A stretch of DNA of 50,483 nt from an uncultured Clostridia bacterium (GCA_946407675.1 CAMJPK010000003.1:1-50483), one strand, 5' to 3'; positions 27,012 to 36,124 are shown, counted from the stretch's first letter. Numbers and translations: made by a program. The notes: generated from the sequence alone by a model not told the origin.

Positions 27012-29144
27012 ATGGAAGAGAAGGAACTGGAGCGCCGCCTGGCGCACAAGATCCCCGGCGCAGACACCGGCATCGAGGTGAAGCACAGCTTCTGCAGCAT
27101 CTGCTCGCCCAGCTGCCACTGCGGCATCGACGCCTATGTGAAGGACGGAAAGCTCCTGAAGGTGGAGGGCACCCAGGGCCACCCCATGAACGACGGTCTG
27201 CTCTGCACCAAGGGCGCCGCCAACCGGGCATATATCTACCGGCCTGACCGGCTGCGCACGCCGCTGAAACGGGCGGGCGCCCGGGGCGAGGGCCGCTTCG
27301 AGCCCATCAGCTGGGAAGAGGCCTACGACCTCATCGCGGAAAACCTCCTGCGGCTCCGGGCGGAGAGCGGCGCGGACAGCGTGGCCTTCTTCGGCGGCTA
27401 TCAGAAATGGTTCCGCTGGCAGCTGGCCCGCTTTGCCTATGATTTCGGCTCGGTGAACTACGGCACCGAGTCCAGCGCCTGTATGACCGCCAACAAGATG
27501 GCGTGGACGACTCTCACGGGCATGAACGCCAAAATGGATATGAAAAACGCAAAGCTCTACGTGGCCTGGGGCGGCGGCAATCACCACTCCCACCACCTGG
27601 CGGCGAAGAAGGCGGAGAACTTCCACCGCAACGGCGGAAAGGTGATCGTAGTGGATCCGCGCAACACGCCGCTGGCCGCGCGCACCGCCGACCTGCACAT
27701 CGCCGTCCGCCCGGGCACCGACGGCCTGCTGGCGAACGCCGTTGCCGGGATCATCCTTCGCAACGGCTGGCAGGATCAGGCCTACATAGACAAATACGTC
27801 CACGGCTTCGACGATTACGCGGCCTACGTGACCTCGCTGGATCTGCAGGAGGTCAGCCGCATCACCACCGTGCCCGTGGAGAAGATCGAGGAGATGGCGC
27901 GGCTGATGGGGACGGTGAAGCCCATGAGCATCGAGGCCAGCCCCATCTCCCTCATCCACCAGACCAACGGCTACCAGACCGTCCGGGCCATGTTCTCCCT
28001 GAGCGTGATCACCGGCAACTATGACACCGTGGGGGGCAACCAGCCCAACATCGAGACCTTCGCCCATCTGGGCGCGGGCTACGCCACCCGTGAGGAGGAG
28101 TTCATCGAGGCCAATACGCCGGCGGGCTTTGAGAACCGCGTCGGCGCGAAGCGCTTCCCCCTCTGGGCGGACATGGTGCATGAGATGCAGTCGCTGGATC
28201 TCGCCCGCCAGATCCACGAGGGAACGCCCTATCCCATCCGCGGTCTGTTCGCGCTGGGTTTCAATTACCGGATCTTCCCGGACTCGGAATACTTCCGCGC
28301 TGCGCTGGAGAAGCTGGACTTCTTCGTCACGGCGGATCTTTTCATGACGGACACGGTGAAATACGCGGACGTGGTGCTGCCCACCTGCTCTTCGCTGGAG
28401 CGGGAGGAGCTGAAGGTCTACCCCGGCGGCTTCGCCAAGTACTATCTCCCGGCCATCGCGCCGCTCTATGAATCCCGCAGCGACGCGCGGATTTTGCAGG
28501 AGCTGGCAGAGCGGCTGGATCTGGACGACGCGCTGCTGCGCAGCGGTTACCGCAAATGCCTGGAATACGTCTTCGAGCCCACCGGCTACGATCTGGACGC
28601 GCTGATCGCGTCGCCGCTGCCGCTGAAGGCGCCCTGCATGCGTCCCTACAAGCCCCACGCCTATATTGACGGCGGCTGCAAGACCCCCACGGGGAAGCTG
28701 GAGCTTTTCTCCGAGCGGGTGAAGACCGTGGGCGCGGCGGCGGGGCTGGATCCGCTGCCCCGCTGGTACGCGCCGAGCTATCAGCCGACGGAGGAATACC
28801 CCTTCCAGCTCCTCGCCGGCGTCCGGATCCCCAACGCCATCCACAGCCACCTGCACAAGGTGCCGTGGACGCGCTCGCTGCGGCCGGAGCCCATGGCGGA
28901 CATGAACCCGGCCGACGCCCGGGCGCTGGGGATCGCGGCGGGGGACACGATCCGGCTGGTGAGCGCCTTCGGCGCCATCACAGTGAAGGCCAATCCCACC
29001 GCGCTGATGAACCAGGGACAGATCTGCATGTACCACGGCTATTCCGAGGCGGACGTGAACACGCTGCTGGATCGGAACAACGTGGATCCCTATTCCGGCT
29101 TCGCCGGATACAAAAACGGCATCTGTGCCGTGGAAAAGCTCTGA
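27012..29144 (+). CDS. Molybdopterin-dependent oxidoreductase, DMSO reductase family
   Basis: CSICSPSCHCGIDAYVKDGKLLKVEGTQGHPMNDGLLCTKGAAN...ESSACMTANKMAW...KVIVVDPRNTPLAARTADLHIAVRPGTDGLLANAV. Confidence 0.92.
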   Translation: MEEKELERRLAHKIPGADTGIEVKHSFCSICSPSCHCGIDAYVKDGKLLKVEGTQGHPMNDGLLCTKGAANRAYIYRPDRLRTPLKRAGARGEGRFEPISWEEAYDLIAENLLRLRAESGADSVAFFGGYQKWFRWQLARFAYDFGSVNYGTESSACMTANKMAWTTLTGMNAKMDMKNAKLYVAWGGGNHHSHHLAAKKAENFHRNGGKVIVVDPRNTPLAARTADLHIAVRPGTDGLLANAVAGIILRNGWQDQAYIDKYVHGFDDYAAYVTSLDLQEVSRITTVPVEKIEEMARLMGTVKPMSIEASPISLIHQTNGYQTVRAMFSLSVITGNYDTVGGNQPNIETFAHLGAGYATREEEFIEANTPAGFENRVGAKRFPLWADMVHEMQSLDLARQIHEGTPYPIRGLFALGFNYRIFPDSEYFRAALEKLDFFVTADLFMTDTVKYADVVLPTCSSLEREELKVYPGGFAKYYLPAIAPLYESRSDARILQELAERLDLDDALLRSGYRKCLEYVFEPTGYDLDALIASPLPLKAPCMRPYKPHAYIDGGCKTPTGKLELFSERVKTVGAAAGLDPLPRWYAPSYQPTEEYPFQLLAGVRIPNAIHSHLHKVPWTRSLRPEPMADMNPADARALGIAAGDTIRLVSAFGAITVKANPTALMNQGQICMYHGYSEADVNTLLDRNNVDPYSGFAGYKNGICAVEKL

Positions 29145-29158
29145 GGAGGCCGGAACAA

Positions 29159-29668
29159 ATGCGAATGGTCTTTGATCTTGATGTGGAAAAATGCGTCGCC
29201 TGCGGCGCCTGCGCCGTGTCCTGCATGGATCAGAACGACATCTGGCCGGACAGGGGGGACGCGCCCTACCGCCGGGTGGGCGTGGTGGAGCCGCTGCCCA
29301 AGGCCGGCGACGGACGGCTGACCTATCTCTCGCTGGGCTGCATGCACTGCGCGGACGCGCCCTGCATCAAGGCCTGCCCGGTGGGCTGCCTGTTCAAGGA
29401 TGAGCAGAACCTGACGCTCTACGACAACACCCGCTGCATCGGCTGCCACAGCTGCGCCATGGCCTGTCCCTTCGGCGCACCCACCTACGGCCCGGACGGG
29501 AAGATGCGCAAGTGCGACGGCTGCGCGGAGCGGCTGAAAAACGGACTGATCCCCGCCTGCGTGCGCAACTGCCCCACCGGGGCGCTCTCCTGCGTGCCGG
29601 AGGAGACCTACGGCACCGCGGCCTTCGACCGCTCGCTGCGGGCTATCGTCGAGCACGCGGAGCGCTGA
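29159..29668 (+). CDS. 4Fe-4S dicluster electron-transfer subunit of the molybdoenzyme
   Basis: CVACGACAVSCMDQNDI...CMHCADAPCIKACPVGCLFKD...CIGCHSCAMACPFGAPTYGPDGKMRKCDGC. Confidence 0.92.
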   Translation: MRMVFDLDVEKCVACGACAVSCMDQNDIWPDRGDAPYRRVGVVEPLPKAGDGRLTYLSLGCMHCADAPCIKACPVGCLFKDEQNLTLYDNTRCIGCHSCAMACPFGAPTYGPDGKMRKCDGCAERLKNGLIPACVRNCPTGALSCVPEETYGTAAFDRSLRAIVEHAER

Positions 29669-29670
29669 AC

Positions 29671-30999
29671 ATGACGGGAGAGAGGACCGGCGGCAGGGAG
29701 GACTTCCGCCGGATGTACGCCGAGCGCCTCGGCACCGTGGAGGACTGCCTTGCGCTGATCCGCTCCGGCGACACGATCTGGTGCTCCAACAACTATAACG
29801 AGCCGCGGCTGTTCTTCTCCCGCCTGCACGAGATTGCGCCGCGGGTGGAGGACGTCTTCGTCCACAAAAGCCGGATCGGGAACTATCCCTTCATGTCCGA
29901 CCCTGCCATGCGCGGCCACATCCGCTTCGGCAACTATTTCTACGGGCCCCATTATAAAGAAGCGCAGGCGGCGGGGAACTGCACGTTTTTTCCCGTGGAT
30001 CTGCCGAATTATTACCGCACCGTGGCCGCCCGGCGGCCGTGGAGCGTCTTCGTAGCCCAGACCTCTCCCATGACGGAGGACGGTTATTTCTACCTGGGTA
30101 TGAACCAGACCTTCGAGACGGAGCTGGTGCGCGACGCGCTGGAAGGCCACAGGACCATCCTGCTGGAGGTGAACCCCCGGCTCACGTGGATGAACGGCGC
30201 GGCCCGCATCCCCGTCGCGGCGGTGACGAAGCTCTACGAGGCGGACATGCCGGAGGACACCACCGCCCCCATCGTCTGTACCCCGGAGGAGGTGGCCATC
30301 GGCCGCCTCGCCGCGGCGCTGGTCTCCGACGGCGACACGATTCAGATGGGCATCGGCGGCGTCCCCAACGCCATCGGGGACTTCCTCCTGCAGAAAAACG
30401 ATCTGGGCCTGCACACGGAGCAGTTCACCTCCTCCATGGCGACGCTGATCGGCGCCGGGGTCATCACCGGGCGCTGCAAGGTCTTCGACCGGGGGCTGCA
30501 CGTGGGCGTTTTCGCCGACGGCACCCGGGAGCTCTATTGCTTTCTGCACGACAACCCCGCCTGCGTCCTGCGCCCCGGCAGCGAGGTGGTGAACCCATTC
30601 GAGATCGCCCGGCAGGATCACATCGTCTCCATCAACACCTGCGTGGAGATCGATCTCACCGGACAGGTCTGCGCCGAGAGCGTCGGCCCGCGCCAGCTCA
30701 GCGGCAGCGGCGGCGGCTTCTGCTTCACGCTGGGCGCCTTCTACGCCGCCCACGGCAAAAGCATCCTCGCCCTGACCGCCCGGACGAAAAAGGGCGTACC
30801 CAAGATCCGGCCGCTGCTGACCCCCGGTGCCGCGGTCACCCATCCGCGCAACTACGTGGACTACATCGTCACCGAGTACGGCGTGGTGAACCTGAAGGGT
30901 GCCTCCGTCCGGGAGCGCGCCGCGGCGCTCATCTCCGTCGCCCACCCGGACGACCGCGACGCGCTGCGGGACGCCGCCCGGGAGCTGCATTATATATAA
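29671..30999 (+). CDS. Acetyl-CoA hydrolase/transferase family (4-hydroxybutyrate CoA-transferase-like)
   Basis: LIRSGDTIWCSNNYNEPRLFFSRLHEIAPRVEDV...IQMGIGGVPNAIGDFLL...HTEQFTSSMATLIGAGVITG. Confidence 0.9.
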   Translation: MTGERTGGREDFRRMYAERLGTVEDCLALIRSGDTIWCSNNYNEPRLFFSRLHEIAPRVEDVFVHKSRIGNYPFMSDPAMRGHIRFGNYFYGPHYKEAQAAGNCTFFPVDLPNYYRTVAARRPWSVFVAQTSPMTEDGYFYLGMNQTFETELVRDALEGHRTILLEVNPRLTWMNGAARIPVAAVTKLYEADMPEDTTAPIVCTPEEVAIGRLAAALVSDGDTIQMGIGGVPNAIGDFLLQKNDLGLHTEQFTSSMATLIGAGVITGRCKVFDRGLHVGVFADGTRELYCFLHDNPACVLRPGSEVVNPFEIARQDHIVSINTCVEIDLTGQVCAESVGPRQLSGSGGGFCFTLGAFYAAHGKSILALTARTKKGVPKIRPLLTPGAAVTHPRNYVDYIVTEYGVVNLKGASVRERAAALISVAHPDDRDALRDAARELHYI

Positions 31000-31025
31000 T
31001 TATAATAGGTGCCCACTGCACAGAA

Positions 31026-31125
31026 AACGCCCCGCGCCGGGATACGGCGCGGGGCGTTCCAGCTTGTCAAGGAACGAGTTCTTTGACAAGCTGAAGCGCC
31101 TGATTTCTCTTGAAACCAGGCGCTT
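31026..31125. terminator. Three successive hairpins after the CoA-transferase gene
   Basis: AACGCCCCGCGCC/GGCGCGGGGCGTT (31026-31058); AGCTTGTCAA/TTTGACAAGCT (31061-31092); AAGCGCCTGATTTC-TCTT-GAAACCAGGCGCTT (31094-31125). Confidence 0.75.
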
Positions 31126-31130
31126 TTGAT

Positions 31131-31226
31131 GGGGGAAGGTGGATTCGCCCGCCTGCTGGCGGGCCCGGTCGGCGGGAAAACGTGCCACCGGCACGTTTTC
31201 TGACACGCCTCCCCTTCGAATCCACC
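31131..31226 (-). repeat. Stem-loop element B ending in a tRNA-Tyr 3'-tail copy
   Basis: Minus strand: GGTGGATTCGAAGGGG...AAAACGTGCCGGTGGCACGTTTT...GGCCCGCCAGCAGGCGGGCGAATCCACCTTCCCCCATCA. Confidence 0.75.
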
Positions 31227-31272
31227 TCTTACGATGAAAAATGACAGGCCCACGGGTGTGGGTCTGTCATTT

Positions 31273-31357
31273 TGGTGGGGGAAGGTGGATTCGAACCACC
31301 GAAGTCACTGACAACAGATTTACAGTCTGCCCCCTTTGGCCACTCGGGAATTCCCCC
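31273..31357 (-). tRNA. tRNA-Tyr (GTA), copy 2
   Basis: Same 85-nt gene as 873-957. Confidence 0.95.
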
Positions 31358-31358
31358 T

Positions 31359-31615
31359 CGTCAAACAAAGCTCGCTCCATTTTGTTTCGGCGCTGAAAAA
31401 GCGCCAAAACTCCATATCCGCTCCCTCTGTTTTCCTCTTCAAAACAAAAGCCAAGCTTTTGTTTTGATATTCAGTTTTTCCGCGTCTTCCGCATCCCCCG
31501 TCTCACTCGCGGCGCAAACCAGCGAAGCGTTTGCGGCGCGAAAAGGAAGAAGGAGGGAGCGGATGTGGAGCTTTCCGCGCCGCGGGAAGCGGAACGGAGC
31601 GAGCTTCTTCTGACG
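31359..31615. mobile_element. ~257-bp MITE-like long inverted-repeat element inserted between tRNA-Tyr copy 2 and the tRNA-Thr remnant
   Basis: Ends CGTCA..AAGCTCGCTCC / GGAGCGAGCTT..TGACG; inner pair CCATATCCGCTCCCTC (31412-31427) / GAGGGAGCGGATGTGG (31553-31568). Confidence 0.65.
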
Positions 31616-31655
31616 TGGAGCTGGTAGACGGACTCGAACCCCCGACCTGCTGATT
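31616..31655 (-). pseudogene. tRNA-Thr 3'-half fragment (attachment-site duplicate, site 2)
   Basis: tggagctggtagacggactcgaacccccgacctgctgatt identical to the tRNA-Thr 3' part, then diverges. Confidence 0.85.
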
Positions 31656-31965
31656 GCAAAGCGCTGCCAAGGCGTCAAATGCTTGAAAATCCATGCTTTT
31701 TGATGATTTTCGGTATGGTTAAACTTGATGAATCAGCAGGTTTTGTCCGGCTTATCCATGCGCTCCTTTCGGTCAGTGGGTCAGCGGGTGGGTCAGACGC
31801 GAAAGCCAGATCGGACAAAGCGGAAAAAACAATTACGGATGAGTCCGACTCCTTGCGGACACGGGGATATATTTCCACACCCGCACCCCTGCACAGAATA
31901 CAGTGGAACTATATGAAAATGAAATGAAAAACCTCCATCGCGTTTTAAGCGAAGGAGGAGCTGAA

Positions 31966-32499
31966 TCACACATCAAACCGATCATACGGCGTGACGCAAT
32001 CCAGACAACGGTATTCGCCGTCCACCAGACGCACCCAGTTTTCTCCCGTCATTTCGCCGCAGCGAGCGCAGCGATAGGAGCGGAAAATCTTTGCCTCCTC
32101 CGGGAGCGGGCGGGCCACCTTAACAAGAAACAAATCCTTCGGTTCCTGCGACAGGTAATACTCCATGGATTTCTCCCTGGTGACGTTCTCCGGCCTGTCT
32201 TTCAGCACGAGCCGGACGGACTTGCCGCTTTTTCGGTCATAGAAGGAAAACGCCTGTTTCCCGCGGATATGGAACAGCAGATTGCCCTTGCCGACGCTGC
32301 AGCCCAGCAAAACCTGGATCGCATCGACCCCGCAGGAGTCGTTCTCTGTGACACAAACGACCTGCTCGTCGTCGGAATAGCTGAGGCCGAGCAATTCCGT
32401 CGCGCACCGCGCCGCCTGATATCCGATTGCAAGCCCGCCGCAGACGTGACCGTGAAAGGCTGCGCAGCGTTCCCATGCCTGATTATCCATTCTCATCAA
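31966..32499 (-). CDS. FmdE family protein with C-terminal zinc-ribbon
   Basis: CAAFHGHVCGGLAIGYQAARCATELLG...VVCVTENDSCGVDAIQVLLGCSVGKGNLLFHIRGKQAFSFYDRKSGKSVRL...CARCGEMTGENWVRLVDGEYRCLDC. Confidence 0.9.
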   Translation of the reverse strand: MMRMDNQAWERCAAFHGHVCGGLAIGYQAARCATELLGLSYSDDEQVVCVTENDSCGVDAIQVLLGCSVGKGNLLFHIRGKQAFSFYDRKSGKSVRLVLKDRPENVTREKSMEYYLSQEPKDLFLVKVARPLPEEAKIFRSYRCARCGEMTGENWVRLVDGEYRCLDCVTPYDRFDV

Positions 32500-33322
32500 C
32501 CCTCCATGTGATCATCGCCAGACGCACCGTGCTTTCATCGTGCAGCACGCCGCTGTCGGCGTTCTTTGCCAGATAGTCTTTCAGAAAAGCGCTGGATGCT
32601 TCTTCATCTACGCCGAAAATGCGGAAATAGATCGGATACTGCGCCAGAATGGTCTCCGCATCAATGTCGTATTCAGAATGTACGGTCCGACACAGCACAT
32701 TCGGTTGCCGCCCCATCAGATAGAGCACGTTGAAATAGTGGAGCGCCTCCGTTACCATGCCGCCCTTCGGCCGGATGCCGAGCTGCGCCATCATCGCGCC
32801 GCGGTGCCTGTCGGTGCTCCCGCGCGTCACGGTAATCAGGCAGCAATCGCGGCGGGAAAGCGCCTCCATGCGCCGAAGCTCCTCCGGATTGCAGATCGCG
32901 GGACACATAGAGGAAAAGACGAGGTCATAACGCGCCTCCGTCTGAAAGCTCTCCCACAGATCGCAGACGCATCGCACATTCCGAGCACCGCACTGACCGG
33001 CGCGCTCTGTCAAAACATCAAGACTGGCCGCACCGGGCTCCAGCGCGGTCACGCTTTCACAGTGTCGTGCCAGCTCCAGCGCATAACCGCCCATGCCCGC
33101 ACCGATGTCAAGCACGCTGTCGGTCTCGCGCAGAAAACCGCTTCGCACAAGCGCCGCGACAAACCCGTCGGGGTCTTCTTCCAGCACATACGGCCTGCCA
33201 AGCTGCTTTTGTGCCAGATAGTCGTAATAGGGAAGCCAGCGCTTTGTCCGTTCCATGCGCTCCTCAATCGTTCCATGCTGGCCGGCTGCTATCCATTCCT
33301 GCGCACAGGATTCCAGCGTCAT
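32483..33322 (-). CDS. Class I SAM-dependent methyltransferase
   Basis: ETDSVLDIGAGMGGYALELARHCESVTALEPGAASLDVL. Confidence 0.88.
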   Translation of the reverse strand: MTLESCAQEWIAAGQHGTIEERMERTKRWLPYYDYLAQKQLGRPYVLEEDPDGFVAALVRSGFLRETDSVLDIGAGMGGYALELARHCESVTALEPGAASLDVLTERAGQCGARNVRCVCDLWESFQTEARYDLVFSSMCPAICNPEELRRMEALSRRDCCLITVTRGSTDRHRGAMMAQLGIRPKGGMVTEALHYFNVLYLMGRQPNVLCRTVHSEYDIDAETILAQYPIYFRIFGVDEEASSAFLKDYLAKNADSGVLHDESTVRLAMITWRVDENG

Positions 33323-33333
33323 CGTTGCCCACC

Positions 33334-33867
33334 TCACGGATTGTTCATCGTCAGCTTTGCCTTTTCCAACACGATCACCAGCAGAGGGATCAGCACAATA
33401 TGCAGGATGATGCCGGGGATCGCGTTGATCACCGCGCCAGCGAGGAAAAGCTCCAGCGTAAACGCCGTTCCGCGCGCAAGCAGCAGCGCATACTGCGCAG
33501 CGCCCCACACGATCCGCCCGCCGATCATGGCAAGAATCAGGGCGACATAGATGCTCCAGGTCCTGCGTGGCAGGAGCTTGTAGAGGATGCCGGTCAGCGC
33601 GCCGTAGACCGCCAGCTCGAATGTCATGGCGATCGCGGTCGGATACATTGTCGGCATCCCAAAGAGCACGGAGCGAAGCATCGGCGCGATCAGGCCGACG
33701 GCCATGCCCCAGGGCCAGCCGCAGACAAAACCGCACAGCAAAACGGGGATGTGCATCGGCGAGAGCACCGCCCCAATCTCCGGGATCTGTCCGGTGATGA
33801 ACGGCAGCACCAGCGCAATGGCGAGATACAGCGCGGAAAAGGTCAATTTTCGGGTTCGATCATTCAT
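33334..33867 (-). CDS. ECF transporter S component-like membrane protein
   Basis: LTFSALYLAIALVLPFITGQIPEIGAVLSPMHIPVLLCGFVCGWPWGMAVGLIAPMLRSVLFG. Confidence 0.85.
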   Translation of the reverse strand: MNDRTRKLTFSALYLAIALVLPFITGQIPEIGAVLSPMHIPVLLCGFVCGWPWGMAVGLIAPMLRSVLFGMPTMYPTAIAMTFELAVYGALTGILYKLLPRRTWSIYVALILAMIGGRIVWGAAQYALLLARGTAFTLELFLAGAVINAIPGIILHIVLIPLLVIVLEKAKLTMNNP

Positions 33868-33877
33868 AAAAGAATCC

Positions 33878-34942
33878 TTACATCATGTAAGCATACTGGC
33901 CGGCCCATGCGACGCCGTCGGATTCCTCGGTCAGCGCGCGCAGCGCCTCGCCCGCATCGACATCGGCAAGCTGCTCGGGATACATCAGCTTCGCCAGATA
34001 CACCATGACAGCGATCCGGCCTGCCTGCGTGTCCAACAGACTCTGTGAGAGAACGAGAACGCGACGGTTCTGCACAGCGTTGATGCCGTTCCACTCGGCC
34101 CGCGCCGTCAGTTCTTCGCAAAGAGAAGCTGCGGCAAAGGTATCCAAAGCGCCGCTTCCCGTTACCTTGACGATCACCTCGGGATTCTTTCGGACGACCC
34201 ATCCGTCGTCGACCGTCAGGTTTTCCGCCAACAGCTTCGCGGAAACGTCGTAAGCACCTGCGCCGAGGATCAGATCATGCTCCTGAGAGGTCTTGAATAC
34301 CGTGCGGTGATCCTCCGGCGTCTCCCAATAAACATAGAGGCGCTTGCATTCAAAAAGATCGCCGACGCGGTCCGACAGCAGCGTCAGATAATAGGTCTGC
34401 ATACTGTCCGCGACGGCCCCGCTGTCGTCCACGCCGGTCTGATCGGCTTCTTCTGTCGGAACGGTTTCCGTTGCCGTCAACTCGCCGTTTTCTCCTTCGA
34501 CCGGCGTTCCCGCGCCGTCGGTGCCGGCAGGGACTTCGGTCACATCCGGGTTCTGTGTCGGCGCTTGGATGACGTCTTCCGCGCCGGGCGTCAGCTCTCC
34601 GCTTGCGTCGGGCGCATATTCGCGCCGCTCGGATGCCTCATCCTGCTGCGTGGGCGCATAAGGATCGACAGGCGGTTCCTGTGTGGGTTCGGGGGTTGGT
34701 TCGGGGGTGGGAATCGGCGTGGGCTCCGGCGTCGGTTCAAGTGTGGGCTCCGGCGTTGCTTGCGGCTCCGGTTCCTGCGTGGACTGCGGCGTCGGGACAG
34801 CCGAGGTCACAGACACAGCGGGCTGTACGGCAGGCGTTTCTTCCGGCAACTCCGGCTGCACGCTCGTCGCTGTCCGCGAGCGGCAGGAACAGAGCAGCAG
34901 CGCCAAAAGCAGAATCGGCAATAGGTTTTTCCAATACTTCAT
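33878..34942 (-). CDS. Lipoprotein with (PTPE)n linker and C-terminal domain resembling the second lobe of FecB/BtuF-type binding proteins
   Basis: LLLALLLCSCRS lipobox; EPTPEPTPIPTPEPTPEPTQEP; then AENLTVDDGWVVRKNPEVIVKVTGSG...NRRVLVLSQSLLDTQAGRIAVMVYLAKLMYPEQLADVDAGEALRAL. Confidence 0.6.
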   Translation of the reverse strand: MKYWKNLLPILLLALLLCSCRSRTATSVQPELPEETPAVQPAVSVTSAVPTPQSTQEPEPQATPEPTLEPTPEPTPIPTPEPTPEPTQEPPVDPYAPTQQDEASERREYAPDASGELTPGAEDVIQAPTQNPDVTEVPAGTDGAGTPVEGENGELTATETVPTEEADQTGVDDSGAVADSMQTYYLTLLSDRVGDLFECKRLYVYWETPEDHRTVFKTSQEHDLILGAGAYDVSAKLLAENLTVDDGWVVRKNPEVIVKVTGSGALDTFAAASLCEELTARAEWNGINAVQNRRVLVLSQSLLDTQAGRIAVMVYLAKLMYPEQLADVDAGEALRALTEESDGVAWAGQYAYMM

Positions 34943-34944
34943 CT

Positions 34945-35900
34945 TTATCCCTCGCAGAGACAGTCGATGTATTTGAGGTGGAAGCGCTTTTGCGCGTCGG
35001 AACGGTCATAAAGTAGCTTCGCCGTATCCCGCAGCAGCAGACGCACCGTTTCCCGCTGCTCCTCGGTCATGCTATGGCCGCTGTAGGCCGCCTCCTGCCA
35101 GATCGAAGCCGCGGCGGCATAACGTGCGGCATATTCTTCCGGGAGCACCGTTCTGACGGCGCTTTCGCACAGACCGAAGGGGCGGTTTTCCGTCTCCATC
35201 CCGCAGCGGCGAAGCCATGTCATCAGATGCGAGAACATGGCGCGGATCGCCGCCGCATTGTCCGGATCATCAAAGGACGCCCGCATGGCCTCCGTGCGCT
35301 TCCTGGCGCGATTCATCAAAAGAAACGGCAGGAACGGGACAATCAGCAGCGCAAGAACAGCGAGAAGCAGCAGCACGATTCGAAGCCAGTCCACGCGGTG
35401 CGGGAGGGAGATCTCCTGCTCCAGCTCTGTCTCGCGCCGAAAGCTCTGCTGCGGCCGCTGCGCCGCCGGATCGACCTGTACGTCCTCTTCATGCTGCCGA
35501 GATTCCCGATGCGTGAGATTGCGCTCTGCTTCGGGCAGCGGCGTATTCTGCGGCGCGCTGGGCGGGACGGGCTCGATCAGATTGCGCAGATGCTCGGAAT
35601 AGCGCTCTACTGAGGCATTGGGGCGCGGGGCGATGAGCATGACCAGCAGCGCAAGCACGGCAGCGCCGGCGAGCAGGAACGCGGTATGCCTGTGGTCCGG
35701 GGAATCCCATACAAGAGTCAACGCCATCGCAGCGAACAGCAGGATGTTCTTCCACAGGGCGGGCGTGACGCCAAAGACTGCCTCCAGCGCGGCTACAGCG
35801 ACAAATAGAATCAGCGTTGTCCAACGGTATTTTGCCGCCGCTGCGCAAAGCGCGCCGAGCAGCAAACAAAGCGCGGCAAGCGCGGCGTAAATCGTGCAGC
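34945..35900 (-). pseudogene. DUF4129-like membrane protein, N-terminus replaced by an IS end
   Basis: C-terminal SAVRTVLPEEYAARYAAAASIWQEAAYSGHSMTEEQRETVRLLLRDT; the first codons of ORF 34945-35910 (TTG CTT GAC) are IS terminal sequence, no native start. Confidence 0.6.
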
Positions 35901-36124
35901 TGTCAAGCAAAAGTAGACAAACAAAAAGAAGAAGCTAAGAGAAGCCCAGTTCGGTCCTGTACTGAACTGGGCTTTTGTAGCCCAGAGCAGCATGACGGCG
36001 CCGGTAGTTGAAGTATGAAACATACTGATCAAGGAGCGCCGGCACATCCTGTGCATGGTCCAGGTCGAAGTCCAAATAGAGTTCTTCCTTCATCCAACCA
36101 TTTAATGCCTCAATAATTGGATTA
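35901..36124 (-). mobile_element. IS3-family element remnant: transposase OrfB C-terminus plus one terminus
   Basis: Minus strand NPIIEALNGWMKEELYLDFDLDHAQDVPALLDQYVSYFNYRRRHAALGYKSPVQYRTELGFS* and end tgtcaagcaaaagtagacaaac; rest of the IS absent. Confidence 0.85.

Noticed and set aside
25695-29036. 1113-aa minus-strand ORF
   Set aside because: Antisense to the FAD oxidoreductase and molybdoenzyme genes; Arg/His/Val-rich low-complexity translation typical of shadow ORFs in high-GC DNA.
31439-31678. Small ORFs over the 31359-31615 palindrome
   Set aside because: Overlapping ORFs in several frames across an inverted repeat; no coding signature.
34680-34745. gggttcggggttggttcggggg repeats considered as a non-coding repeat
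   Set aside because: Encodes the (PTPE)n linker of the lipoprotein on the minus strand.
35901-36124. Active IS3 element
   Set aside because: Only the 3' part of the transposase and one end are present.
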